This document shows positions 52,884 through 64,000 of a stretch of DNA of 64,000 bases, piece by piece; position 1 is the first letter of the stretch; the number at the start of each line of letters is the position of its first letter. This DNA comes from Chamaea fasciata. Taxonomy: Eukaryota; Chordata; Aves; Passeriformes; Sylviidae. Position numbers and translations under genes: made by a program. Under the pieces are notes generated by a model that was not told the DNA's origin, ran no database searches, and saw only the letters and a list, made by a program, of their open reading frames with translations. Where the stretch lies: contig JARCOQ010000003.1 in NCBI GenBank assembly GCA_029207755.1, positions 85,579,994 to 85,643,993 on the forward strand, given 5' to 3'.

Positions 52884-55034
52884 CTGGTTGAGTTTTACAA
52901 TACTGGTTCCCATCTCTTCAAAGTCCACGGAAGATTTCTGATTTGATTTAGAACAGATTGGGTACCTATGTTTTTATTGGAAATCACTGAACCATGGAGA
53001 ACTTTTTGGGATATCAAAAAATCTATAAAATTATTCATGTTTATTTTGTTGCCTAGGAAGTGTAGAGACAAAATTGAAATTCACTCAGATTAACTTAGAA
53101 GTACTTAAAACCACTAAACTATATTCCTGTTGACCATAAGCATTAGATGTTCCCAGGAGTCAGAATTACATAAAAATTATATAAAATATAGAATAAATAT
53201 ATATATTTAAAAATCATAAGTGATTTAAATAAACAGGTGGAGTTCATTGTTTTTTGATGTCAGTGCTAGTGAACAGTGCTAGCACAGTGGATGCAGTAGA
53301 TATAAAGGTACTTTCATATTAAAAAAGCACACCTTAATATTGTATTCTCAAAAATGATTTATTTATAGAAAAAACATGGCAACCTGTAAAGTAAAAATAT
53401 ATTAAATATTTAAATTAGTCCACTACCTCTTTGTCAAAGATAAAAAAGGTCTTTCTGCAGATGCTTTTGAGAGAGGCATTTAGGGAATTTCTGAACCTCA
53501 ACTGCAGTATTTTGCTGACTGCATAGAATTTTATGAGTATAAATATTTAAAACCAGCATATACTTATGGCACTTTATATTTACATAGAACTGTACAAACA
53601 TAAATAAAGGATGCTCCATCTCCTGAAGTATTTATAATATAACGAAGAGGAAGGGGAAGAGGGCACAGGACAAAGCAGTGGATAATAGGCCAATTGAGAT
53701 TTGGAGAACAGGTCCTGGATCACTTGCCAGGAACTTTCAGGTACATTGTGGACTAAGAGACAGAAAGATAAGAATTAGGAACAAAAAAAAATAGTGAAGA
53801 ATTAAATTTTATTTAAAATGTAATTTTATAAAGACTATTAATTTGTATAGTAAGACTAGGTGAAGAAGGTTTTAATTCTGATACATCTGATACAGCTATA
53901 TGCATATTAAAAAAGTACTTCTATCGCTGCATCATAATAAGGCTTTACATCTCTCAGATCTGAGACTTGTCTTTCCCAGCAGTGGACATCATAGAGTTTA
54001 TGCTTGCTATTCCCACAATGCAAATAGAATAAATACAATAACACTTTCAGAAAAAAAAAAAAGTCCATTATAAAGAAATCTACAAAATAAGCAGAATTAA
54101 AAACCTTTGCAGAAAACTGAAACACGATAAAATTGCTGTCAGATCAAACAGTTTGCTCTCTTTGAAATGTATTCAAATGAAAAGAGTTTGTTTGGCTCTT
54201 GCAGTCACTAATGAGAGATTAGGCAGAAACGTGGGAAGCAGGATAAATATTTCTCCTGGTCCACAAGAAAGTCTCGTGGGAGGGTTTGTTCCAGCAGAAG
54301 TGGCAGCTTGCAAGGGCACAGCACCCTTTCAGAACTTCTTCCTCCTTTGATACTTGATCAAATACCCTTCAAGCACGGCTGGGACCACAAAGAGTGGTTT
54401 CTGTATTGTTTCTGTATTTGCTTCTTTGCCTTTAATCTGTTGCTCTCTTTTTCACAGCCTTTCTGGGGTACCTCTTGGCAATGTTGCACTGCTGTTGTAG
54501 AGCTGCCTCCAACAGCCACAGCTCTCTGAGGGCAGTGCTCTTACCAGCTAATTACTCAGCTGAAGCCTAGGAAGCAGCTTCTGTGTTCATTAGTGTTTAC
54601 AACTGCTCTAGCATTGGTTTATATACTACAGAACATTACTTGGATATCTCAAAAATGGGCATATGTGTGTGAGTGTGTATGTGTATATATTTCTGTCTGG
54701 CATCTAAAACTGAACTTTGGAGATGTGATTGGCAACTTTGACAGCTATCCAGCACAGTGCCAACTGTGTTTTGTAGCCAGGGTTTTCAGTTGCATTGAGA
54801 GCTTCATGTCCTCTGCTACTGCTGGCTTGCTATTCTAGTGGCCCTGGAGTAAACTTCTGTGCTGTCAGAAGGTAAGAGTTCATATTCTCTCTAGGGCAAA
54901 TAGGATTCTGTTTGAGTTGTGCATTTTTTTAAAAAAGATTGCTTTGGTGTCCCTTTAATCAAACTACTGGAAAAATCTGACCATATTCCTCTACATGTTC
55001 ACATTTTATAAGACCAAATATCATGTTCTCTAAA

Positions 55035-55190
55035 ACACAGATCACAGAATATTCTGAATTTAAATGGATCCACAAGGATCATGAAGCCCAGCTCTTAAGT
55101 GAATGGCAATATGGGGACTGAACCCACAACCTTGGTGCTATTTGCTATTACCACAATGCTCTAACCAACTGATCAGCTGGTTAGCTGGTC
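55035..55190 (-). mobile_element. tRNA-headed SINE with CR1-like tail (TguSINE1-like)
   Basis: On the minus strand the element opens with a tRNA-related head: TTGGTTAGAGCATTGTGG gives the A-box region (plus strand 55154-55168) and GGTTCAGTCCC is a B box (plus strand 55114-55124). The order GCACCAAGGTTGTGGGTTCA resembles tRNA-Ile. It continues into TGGGCTTCATGATCCTTGTG and ends TCAGAATATTCTGTGATCTG, which is a CR1-type 3' end able to be primed by CR1 reverse transcriptase. From memory this is the architecture of the songbird SINE TguSINE1. The head has an extra direct repeat of GCTATT(T/A) at 55138-55150 and no proper anticodon arm. The 5' end is approximate. Confidence 0.75.
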
Positions 55191-57056
55191 AGCTCTCTGT
55201 TATATTTGTATTTATCTACAAATCCAAATACCATGCAATATATTTCAAACAGCACATGCAATTGTGGTTTGCACTTCCTCCAAAAGATTATCCTCCAGTT
55301 TTATTAATAAAATGGGTAAAAAATGAAGAAATTGTTATAAATTTTCAATAAATTGGTATTTTAAGCCTGATTTTAATTAGCTATATTAACTCATTTTAAA
55401 TGCTCCATTTGCCAACCTTTTTTCATCTTATCTACTTTATTTAGTCAGCAGATGAGAGAGAAAAAACAAATGTGTGGATATACTCCTATACACTAGTAGG
55501 CATGCTCTACAAAATGCTTAAAATGTCATCATTAAATCAATTTGCAAACAAACTGTTCTGAATAAATGAACAGCATTTGTAAGAACAAAGGTTTAGAAAG
55601 AATAAATATAACACTGAGACATTAAAAATCAGATGAAAGAGAACATATTTTATTTTCTCTTTAGTAATTAATCTATTTAACTGACATAATGTTTAATCTG
55701 TGAGCCATTAAAATATAATGTTCAAATATTAAAGATTTATTAACAATGGTTTTATCTTGCTGTATGTACATAAAGCTCATTCTATGGTAATATATCATAA
55801 TAGAAAAAAATCCTTATTTTCAGCTGAGAAAATTAAAGCAAAGGGGTAGATTTAGTCTAAACGAATACTCAAATTTACAAAATATAACTTCTGTGCATCT
55901 ACAGCCTTATTTCTTTAAACCAAAGTTCCATTATGAAGGCTAAGTCTTGAACACAAATGACCAAATGTTTAAATATATTAAAATTATATAACTGATTTGT
56001 ATTCACAGATTTTCTGGAGCAATATATTGTCATTGTATCTGCCAATCCAACTTGTGTATTTAGGTGGATTGAGATCCTACGTAATTATAGTATGTATGAA
56101 AATTTTATCCAAGCACTTGATGCTTCTCTGGATTATATTGTAGGACAAAAACTGAACCAAAAAAAGAGAAATTATCTGATATGTATTGGAAAGGTTATTT
56201 CCTGTTTGCTTTGTCAAGACACAAGCTCATACAATATTAATTAATATTCTGTTACTGAAAGGTTGCCAAAGCAAGGTGACAATCAGCATCTCTAATCTGA
56301 TCTTTTGTAACAATGAAGTTTAATTTCCAAGTTTTTCAAACTTGGCAAAACCTTGCTCTGTAAATTAATCAAAGGGACAAATAAAAAAAATGAAAAAGAA
56401 AGCCTTTTCTAAGTATTTTGTAGAATCTCATCTTCTGGGGTTAGCAGTTCAACCTTTTATTAGTTTAGTCTTGCCTGCGTTGCGCTTGTTTTATTAGCTT
56501 CTGTTTGGTCTAGAAATATTTTCAATTCTGATATATTGCTTGCTAGTATTATTTTCTTACATCATTTAAAAACTTCTTTTCTTGCATGTGACCAAATTAA
56601 TGAGAATTTTTTTCTTACCTTTTATCCCACGTGCCACCTTACCTGTTACTTTTGCAAGTAGTGATTTCAGTTTCAAAATATAAATGTCATATTCTGCAAT
56701 TTGTGTACTAGCCCCCCCAATCATTGTTAAAATAATAGAATATAAAATCTAGCCTTGATAATTACCATAAATTCTTCCAAATAATGATCTTAGTATAATC
56801 AATGTATGTATTCTGTTTGAGAGGTGATTGATTTTTTCCCTGATATACAGGATTAATTTGTGTATACTTCATTAATACTTTGTAATATTTTTAGTGAAAT
56901 ATCTGACGGAAACAAAAGTTATGTCAAAGACTGAGATTTTCTCCCAATATATATAGCGTAATTTAGGTTTGAAAGAAAATAAAACAAAACAGAAAATGAA
57001 ATCTACATGTCTTAAACCATCTTATCAATAAATTGAGACAGAGGCCCATAAAACCC

Positions 57057-57103
57057 CAAATCAACTCTTCATCAATACAAATCAAATCAATTCTTCATCA
57101 ATA
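57057..57103. repeat. 21-bp duplication with 5-bp spacer
   Basis: CAAATCAACTCTTCATCAAT plus A is repeated after CAAAT with one C-to-T change. Confidence 0.9.
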
Positions 57104-58272
57104 CACTTTTAATGTTTTGAAAGGTAAGGAGTCAGCTCTGTTTATGTTCCTCTGTTCCTTTTTTTCTGCCAAACTTTCACTGGGATGTTCTTTGCATTGG
57201 TATTTTTCTGGAAGCTGAATGGCAGGTCATAATGACCACTGATGGCAAAATAGTTTTTTCAAACTTGAGTAAAATGTTAATGAAAGATCTAGAGTTAAAA
57301 AAGTTTTCTTCATACTTTTTACCAGATTCACTACTTCAATTTTGCTACTGACTGAAATATTTGGAACTTCTCTAGCTGAATTGTATCTATATGACGACTT
57401 GAGTAACTGTTTTGAAGTTAAAAATTGTGGCTTTAAAGATTCTTGCATAACAATACAATTTTCAAAAGCTTGAGTAACTGTCCCTTCTAACTGACTCTTT
57501 ATGACTATTCAAAGCAAACTCTAGCTCTTAATAACATAAACAGAGAGAGTTTATACATTGTGCCTTCACACAAATTACCCCCATGCTTGTTATTCAACAT
57601 TATTTTCCCAATATTGTATATGACAAAAATTTTCCATGAAAGATATATTTTATTCTCCCTGTGAGTGCTGGGAGACTGCTAAAAACAGAAAGAAAAAAAA
57701 ATCATATATTTGAAAATAAAGTCCATTTTTTCATATTTATAACATTTTAATGTGAGATTAAAGGCTGAAAAGTATAGAACTTAAATGATTGCACAAAGAG
57801 TCTCAAGCATTTATGAGGACTGTAAGCTAAATTGGAACCAGAGCATTTTTGAAGTCTGCTCCAATGGGTTAAGTAAAAACTGGCTTCTATAAAACAATGA
57901 AAGAAAGGAAAAAAGGGCCTGAAGAATGATTGTAGCTCTATGGCCTATGCAGGGAGCAAAAGGTTAAGTAGTCAATACAATAATACATTTTCAATTGTAA
58001 TCATGAAAGCATTTAATGGAGACTATTCATTAGAAATTGCCGTTTAACAAAACCCCTCGACATTCACAAAAGAACAATTAATTGTGTTTTGTTTATATGC
58101 ACGCATGAAATAAGTACACAGTCCTTTCAAAGATTGTTACACTGTTCCTGGCCTTAAATTTCAGAAGTTAAACTGTGTTTTATTACCTTATATTTAAAAC
58201 AACACCACTTTTTTCCCTCATGTGATCTGGCAAATACTCTTGTAAAAGCACATCAGTTATCTTTGTACTTAC

Positions 58273-58375
58273 ATTAGACAGGTGGGCCAGTTCTATCTCC
58301 AAGAAAGAATCTGTAGTTTTAGGTTCAGGTCGTATAGTAACAACAATGATTTTTGAATTGACAACTGTAAAATTC
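58273..58375 (-). CDS. ADGRB3: ADGRB3 (BAI3) internal exon, GAIN domain part
   Basis: On the minus strand the exon is bounded by TTTTCTTACAG before it and GTAAGTAC after it, both strong splice signals. Its 103 nt read as one base plus 34 codons, in the frame set by the preceding exon: [15 protein letters not shown], then [19 protein letters not shown]. The other frame tested runs into a stop. The second part is the most recognisable stretch in the window and is typical of the BAI family GAIN domain, the fold that carries autoproteolysis in adhesion GPCRs. Two N-glycosylation sequons are visible. One is N-F-T at the start. The other is N-G-T, whose asparagine is the last codon of this exon and whose G-T lies in the next, so it is formed only by splicing. 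The exon ends in phase 0. The assignment to B3 rather than B1 or B2 rests on remembered family sequence. Confidence 0.9.
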
Positions 58376-59298
58376 CTGTAAGAAAATGCAAAAATGGTAA
58401 ATTTAAGTGTTTATAAGGTTAAATGAGACTTCTAATATTACATTTAAAGATTTCATCAGGTATTTTCTTCTGTGACTTTAGTTGACAAATATTAAGGGAG
58501 AATATAATTTGTTTGAAAGTGGTGAAAACATTTATTTCCAACTGTACTCAACATGTTGAAGACTGAAAACCACCAATCATGCAGGAGTGCAATTCCTTAA
58601 AGTAGTATTTATTAATTAGAAGAATGCATTGATGACAAATACACTCTATGCATGTTTGAGTATATCTCATCTACTTCTTTCAACATAGACCCACTAGATA
58701 TGTTTTATAAAAGACAGTAATTTTTCTTTCAAAGTGCTGTGCTGGGGTTTTTTTCTGACTTTTAACAGTAGGATTGTGAAGATGGATGAGTGCAATGAAG
58801 GACTGTACAGTTCTGTTCATTCTGTGCTTGTGAAAAAACATACCTGTTTCCAATTCTAAAAAAACTGTATTTGGTAAATGAGTGGGCAACTTCATCATCT
58901 AAATACTTTTAAGACTTTAAACTACAATTGTACCCTGACTGAAATCCTGTAAAAACCGATGGATTTTTTTCTCCATGACATTAGATTTGGTCTTACATTA
59001 TTGTACCAGGTTATACAGAATAATAACTTTCTGTCCATTTTTCTGATTCATCATCAATTTCTTTTTTCATGTAAAATGTGGATCACTATGTATCATAGCA
59101 ACCTTTATAGGACAGGCCTAGTAATGCCAAGGTTATGCTAATACAGGCATAAAGACATGTTGACACGTTCATGTCTGAGATCCTTGCTTCTTATGACCCC
59201 ATCAAGTTTAGAATGACCATCAGTTACCAGCCTTACTGTTCTAGTGATCATTATGGTATTTACTTTGTGTGTAATGCTGCTTTCCACACCTCACAGGA

Positions 59299-59337
59299 AT
59301 GTAATCAAAGAATGTTATCAAAGGATGTAATCAAAGA
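59299..59337. repeat. Three 13-bp tandem copies
   Basis: ATGTAATCAAAGA, ATGTTATCAAAGG and ATGTAATCAAAGA are adjacent. The outer two are identical and the middle copy has two changes. Confidence 0.9.
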
Positions 59338-62300
59338 ATAAACTAAACAGTTTAGGTGTAATTATAATAGACACTATAAATATTCTTTTGCTTCTGTTGG
59401 TGTTTAATTGCTTCTTCTCTCTAGGGAGTTTGTGTTTAGGAGAGAATTCCATTTTGCTGGATCATTGAAACAGGAATTGCCATGGCTACAGTAACAGAAA
59501 TTCAGCTCAGCAGGCATTTCATTCAGCACAAGGAATGAAATTGTACTTCTGGGGCAAGATATCAGTTCTAGTCCAATTCTACTCAGCCAAATCACAAAAT
59601 TAAAATATAATGGAACTGACTTTCTATTTTACTTAATTCCTATTTCTTCCCTTTGTTTGCACTTTAAAGTCTCACACACTCTTGAGAAAAATATATCTAT
59701 CAGGCTAAAATTTAATGTTTAGCTAATTTTCAGTGCATTCTGTAGAATTACATTAGCTGAATATCTGTTATATTAAAAAAGAGCCAACCTGCCCCAAACC
59801 AAATAAAACTCCAAATAAATAAAAAAAACTTGATTTCTCTAACACATCGTGACTAGTGAAAATGGCACTTACTACCTATTCAGAGATTATGACAATTTTA
59901 GAAATTCATGCAGAATATTGTTAATACTGCTACTTCAGTACTCTTTTACAGTCATTCTTTGTGTTTGAAAAAGTTTTCCTTGGTCTTTCTCATTTTGGTG
60001 CAGTTCTGACAGTTCTTGGGCGAGATCTAAAAGAACATTCAAGTGCCTAGTTTGTAACTTCAGCACATTCATTTTACCTCAGTCTCATTAAAACTCTACT
60101 AATCCACTTACATTCTCAAGAGCCCCTAGCAGACTGTTTCACAGGAAAATAAATATAACTGCAGATATCACTGTGAAATGAAAACTGCATCCCTCATTGC
60201 TGTCCTGTCTTGGCTGAGTGCTTACTTGCATATTTCATATTTAACTGCTTGGACAGCCCCTGGAAGAATACAATCTTTCAAGTATATTCTAAACTCACAT
60301 AGCATATTATGATGCCTCTAAATTAAAGCTCAAAGCTTTGTAGTTAAAACAAATTTGAAAACTTAAAAAATTCTCAAAACCACAGGTGCAGTGCTGTTCC
60401 GATCTCTGTTGAAGATTTTTTTTTTAACAGCCTAGTTTTGAGAACACTTATCCAGAAATTTAAATAATCAGCTTTTACAAAATTTTCTTGGACATTGGGA
60501 AAGTGCATTATCTTACAGCTTTTTTATAGTGGAGAGTGACTTCACCATTAGCAACTTCTCCTTCATCAAAAATAATCTAAAATTCAACTTTAATGAGAAA
60601 TGAAGTTTTACAGGATGGTGCTCTGCTGACTGTCCAGAAAGATGCTCATCAGGGATAAGTTTTGAAATAAATTATTCAAAAACAATCTATTAAATTTTTT
60701 GGAGACTATGGCTGAATAAATCCTTGAAGATTCAAAATAGCAAAGTAATGGAGTAAAAACTCAAGAAATTATTTCAGAGCTGCTGTTCTAGAGCTTTTTT
60801 CTCACCTGAAATAATAATGATATTAATACAAGAGAGTTATTTTATTAAGCTGTTTTCCTACCAGGGTATAAATTTTGCGGGTATTCTTTTATAAGGGAAA
60901 TCATATTGATCCTATGTGGTATAAAATTCATGTTTTCTTCTCTTTTTAAAATGAATTCATGTTACTCAAGAAAAATGAAGTTATGAATAAGGCATGTTGC
61001 TATCTCAAGACAGCATGATCGAAATTATAGATCAATATGTAAAAGTTGTATGCATTCCAGAAAAATTAGAGATGCTAAATCTGTAATGTGATGCAATACA
61101 AGCCTTTCTGAGGTACATCCTTAGTCTAACAAAACTGACCCAAAGAAATTTAAGGGCCTTTTTGGTTGTACAGCACCTGAAGTTTGGAGTTAGGAACAAT
61201 GTTTCAAATGGGGAAAGAGAACATTTCAGCGAAGAAAATTTTAACAGGAAATCTATGGTGGCTGTTTACGTGATGGGAAATAAAGTTTGATTCAGCAAAA
61301 TCATTGATTATTTATCTGTTCTTATTTCTTAAAGGAAAAGTTAAAAACTACCTTACATTATGGCAATATGCAATGTATTCCTTCAGAGTGCTCAAGAGAG
61401 AAATTATAGATAATATCTTTTAGATGAGTATTGTACTGAGAATCAATTTTCTGTGAACTTAACAATAACATAAGTGTGCTCAGGGGTGCAAGAGCTATGA
61501 AAATAATACCCAGTCTAGAGTTCTGAAAATATTTGATATTTCAATATCTACTATTAAAAATCTGTAAGACATTACAAAAACAGTGCAGTGCAGCAAAATA
61601 TATTAGGAAATAGAATCAGATGAAGTTTATTTACTTGTGCATGGAAAAAAACCCATTCTTCTATTTTTATGCGAAAGAATCTTTTCTTTTTTTTCCCCCC
61701 TAAACTCTCGTTTAAACACTCATGGCAAAATTCTCTGAATGTACATATACCAGTAGGATTAAACACAAGTCCAAAAACTTCTATATTAATGCAGTTACAA
61801 GTTCCCATCTCACAGGGTGTCTACTTACTTCCAATAGACTCTATGCCAGTAAAACCAAAAAATCAAACACATATGGTAAAATGCAGCTAATTTTGGGTTT
61901 TGTGAAATATATTGTATAGGCTGCCCTAGATGATGAAATCTTCATTTTACTCACAGAACACCTGTGGTGTACCAGATTGGGATTCTGTGGTTAGGTACTT
62001 TAAAAGACTTCCCCTAAAGATATACTCTGATTTTTTTGTTAGTTTATTTTTTTTAAAGCAGTTCTTTATGATGATGCAGAAGTTTGCATACCTCCTAGTG
62101 ATAAAATTTAGGTATGTATTAGAACGCATGTCACCTTTATTCTTCTGGAAACTACAACCAAATATTTTCTTTATACCTAACTCCTGTAAAGCCAGGAACT
62201 GAAACCACATAGCAACTGGTAAAGCTTTCTAGATATCTAACTGCAGCTGGTAGAAATCACCTTTATTATTAGGTCATCAGGTGTAAATGATGTGGCCTTC

Positions 62301-62867
62301 AAACTCAATCATGACATCATTTTACTTATTTTACCTTGGCTTAATTTTTGTTTATCTTTATTCTCACCCTTGATATATATTTAACTGCCATTTTACTTAG
62401 AAAATCATCACATGAGATACTTATCCAGAATGTCTTTTTAATTCCTTTGTTGTGCACTTCTAGGCATCATATAAAAAATAGATGATGTTATGTTCCTTCG
62501 CATCTTACAGTGTTTGTTCCATAGACAACAGCAATGCAGTGAAGCATTTCATTGTGTTCAGCACTAATATGATTATTATGATAATATTTATTAGTTAAGC
62601 AAGATTAGTATAAAGAATAATTAATATAAACTTGTGTAAAATGACATTTTTTCATTGTAAAATGCAAGCAAACTTGAATAAACCTTTTCCAAATGCAGTG
62701 GAATATATAGAAACTTTCATTCATGTACCCAAAAAAGTACAAAGTGATAAAACAGACCATAATAAAGATCACTTTAAAATCTGCATGTCAGTTCTTATTT
62801 TCATAGAGTATAATAACAAATTCAGGGCCAACCACAGCTGCAGCTTTTTTTCCGATTTCAAATTACA

Positions 62868-63434
62868 AAATCACCAAATCACCTAGGCTGGAAAAGACAC
62901 CTAAGATCACCAAGTCCATCTTTTGATTGGTCACCACCTAGCCAACTAGACCATAGCACTAAGTGCCCCATCCAGTCATTTCTTGAATACATCCAGGGCT
63001 GGGGACTCCAATATCTCCCTGGAAAGCCCATTCCAATGCTTAAGCACCCTTTCAGTGAAGAAATTCTTCCTGAACCTCCCATGGCAGAGCTTGAGGCCTT
63101 TTCCTCTTGTCCTATTGCTAGTTGCCTATGGGAGTTCACTAGCTCTGTTGCCCTTCTCTGGACTCGCTCCAGCACCCCAATGTCCTTCTTGTAGTGAGGG
63201 GCCCAGAACTGGGCACAGGATTTGAAATAGGGTCTCATCAAGGAGCGAGTCAGAGTACAAGTAGACAATCACTGCCCTGGTCCTGCTGGTCAGATTGTTG
63301 CTGATAGAGGCCACAATATCACCTGGGAACACTGATGGCTCATGCTCAGCCTGCTGTTGACCAACACTCCCAAGTCCTTTTCCACCTGGCAGGTTTCCAG
63401 CCACCCTGCCTCAGCCTGTAGTGCTGCATGGGGT
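62868..63434 (-). mobile_element. CR1 LINE, 3' fragment with internal deletion
   Basis: Read on the minus strand, this is the end of a CR1 non-LTR retrotransposon, the main LINE of birds. The translated remnant contains [20 protein letters not shown], the familiar C-terminal block of the CR1 reverse-transcriptase ORF2. It then jumps from ATELV almost directly to the segment reading GGACAAGAGGAAAAGGCC and the 3' untranslated end, so a stretch normally between them is missing. The 3' terminus has two copies of an 8-base ATTTGGTG-like unit (AATCACCAAATCACC on the plus strand), as in CR1 tails. Frameshifts disrupt the upstream part, so it is dead. It has the same orientation as ADGRB3 and lies about 100 bp inside the intron donor. 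Confidence 0.9.
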
Positions 63435-63537
63435 ACTAATATGCAAATAGTCTTGACTTTCTGCTTTTATTCTGACTTACAGTATATTTATTATCCTGAA
63501 ATAGTTCAATGCATATTGTATTTATGAGATTTCTTAC

Positions 63538-63613
63538 CTCAAAGTGGGTAAAATGAGTTCTAAATTTTTGTACAGCACTGCTCCAAGCACAAATACAGTT
63601 GATTCATCTAGAT
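63538..63613 (-). CDS. ADGRB3: ADGRB3 (BAI3) internal exon, GAIN domain part
   Basis: Read on the minus strand, a pyrimidine-rich tract ending in TTTTCAG precedes the exon and GTAAGAAA follows it, so both splice sites are canonical. The 76-nt exon starts with the last two bases of a codon (AT) and ends with AG, giving [15 protein letters not shown], then NLE, then LILPTL, with a final arginine completed by the first G of the next exon. From memory this matches the GAIN domain of brain-specific angiogenesis inhibitor 3, an adhesion GPCR of neurons that binds C1q-like proteins and shapes synapses and dendrites. The exon is too short and too split to appear as a long reading frame. The next exon joins it in frame after a 5162-bp intron, which is the strongest support. 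The paralogues ADGRB1 and ADGRB2 are less likely because the downstream residues fit B3 better, but I cannot align them here. The codon that begins this exon is completed by an exon beyond the window. Confidence 0.86.
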
Positions 63614-64000
63614 CTGAAAAGAGTAAGGAAAAATATTTTAAAACTCTCTTTCCCAAGCTTTAATCATTATAAAAATGTCTGAATATCATTTATCTTTGCA
63701 ATACAAGTTTTATTTTAAACAAACATCATGATTTTGAATTATCTCCTAGAAGTCTGTCATAAAAATGTAGCACTGTCAGGAGCATATCAAAAGATCCAAA
63801 CCACCAAAAACCACATTTTCAAAAAATCCATCATTGTATGCTGACATTCATTCTAGTTCATTTACATTTAAAATTAAGCATTTTCAAAGATTGGCTGTAG
63901 AGTAAATTCTCTAATGTCAGAGATCTGCACTGCAATGATATTTATAAATTGTACATGGAGTTAGGGTAATTTGCCTGCTGAGGTTCCTTTGGTAAGAGTT
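63614..64000 (-). other. ADGRB3: Upstream ADGRB3 intron, 3' end only
   Basis: This is the acceptor side of the intron that precedes the 76-nt exon. The tract next to the exon is pyrimidine-rich on the minus strand and ends in CAG. I see no exon or repeat in the remaining bases. Confidence 0.7.

Larger units (their letters stand above)
52359..58272 (-). other. ADGRB3: ADGRB3 intron, complete (5914 bp)
   Basis: This intron separates the 103-nt and 44-nt exons, is in phase 0 and has canonical ends. It contains a (TA)n-T tract at 52850-52883, a TG-rich stretch near 54662-54690, a tRNA-headed SINE at 55035-55190 and an imperfect 21-bp duplication at 57057-57103. A less AT-rich stretch at about 54200-54590 has a CAG preceded by pyrimidines, but no reading frame that suggests an exon. 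The remaining sequence shows no gene. Confidence 0.85.
58376..63537 (-). other. ADGRB3: ADGRB3 intron, complete (5162 bp)
   Basis: This intron runs between the 76-nt and 103-nt exons, with GT and AG ends on the minus strand and phase 2. Its first 103 bases after the donor (63435-63537) carry no recognised element. A CR1 fragment then occupies 62868-63434. Positions 58376-62867 are AT-rich and hold no exon or repeat family I recognise, apart from short tandem copies at 59299-59337. The small reading frames here are interrupted on all sides and lack codon structure. Confidence 0.85.

Noticed and set aside
54420..54535. Pyrimidine tract plus CAG on the plus strand, possible exon
   Set aside because: The downstream frame is short, no protein similarity is visible, and no clear donor follows.
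55105..55176. Possible tRNA gene on the minus strand
   Set aside because: The A and B boxes are present but the anticodon region is broken by an internal duplication and the acceptor stem does not close. The CR1-like tail shows that it is a SINE head.
62879..63404. 129- and 92-codon minus frames as host genes
   Set aside because: They are frames of the CR1 ORF2 remnant and its 3' UTR, broken by a deletion and frameshifts.

Overview
The window looks like nuclear DNA of a bird, most probably a passerine. It is AT-rich, almost free of long reading frames, and carries chicken-repeat-1 (CR1) LINE fragments, an avian ERVL-type solo LTR and a tRNA-headed SINE with a CR1-like tail, a combination I associate from memory with songbird genomes. 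No prokaryotic gene organisation is present.

The only protein-coding gene I can support is on the minus strand. Three short exons, in order 63538-63613 (76 bp), 58273-58375 (103 bp) and 52315-52358 (44 bp), each have a canonical AG acceptor and GT donor. They join in frame into one 223-nt stretch of coding sequence. The peptide (including [19 protein letters not shown] followed by GTLNPYCVLWDDSR) is recognisable as the GAIN domain leading into the GPS region of the adhesion GPCR ADGRB3 (BAI3). The gene therefore runs right to left. The window holds two complete introns (5162 and 5914 bp) and at least 52.3 kb of a third, which fills positions 1-52314. The rest of the GPS, the seven-transmembrane region and the tail must lie to the left of the window, and the signal peptide, CUB and thrombospondin repeats to the right.

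The large intron holds the following, left to right: an ancient CR1/L3-like relic near 11.8 kb, a T17-G12 tract at 13.0 kb, a second ancient CR1 relic at 16.7-17.4 kb, a CR1 3' end at 17.6 kb, a GC-rich but CpG-poor island at 25.2-25.8 kb, a CR1 3' end at 26.9-27.3 kb, a CpG-retaining patch with a GC box and a perfect CRE at 29.1-29.6 kb, an (AAAAC)n array at 40.3 kb, a 695-bp solo LTR with a perfect 5-bp target duplication at 42.3-43.0 kb, a TATAAG-type minisatellite at 44.5 kb, a CRE/E-box/CTCF-like cluster at 44.7 kb, a perfect 36-bp-arm hairpin beside a 29-bp tandem duplication at 45.7-45.8 kb, and an LTR-like fragment at 48.6-48.8 kb. The SINE lies in the 5.9-kb intron. A partly deleted CR1 sits about 100 bp inside the splice donor of the first exon.

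I found no RNA gene, CRISPR array, operon or clearly new multi-gene system. The most unusual structure is the perfect hairpin with its adjoining tandem duplication.
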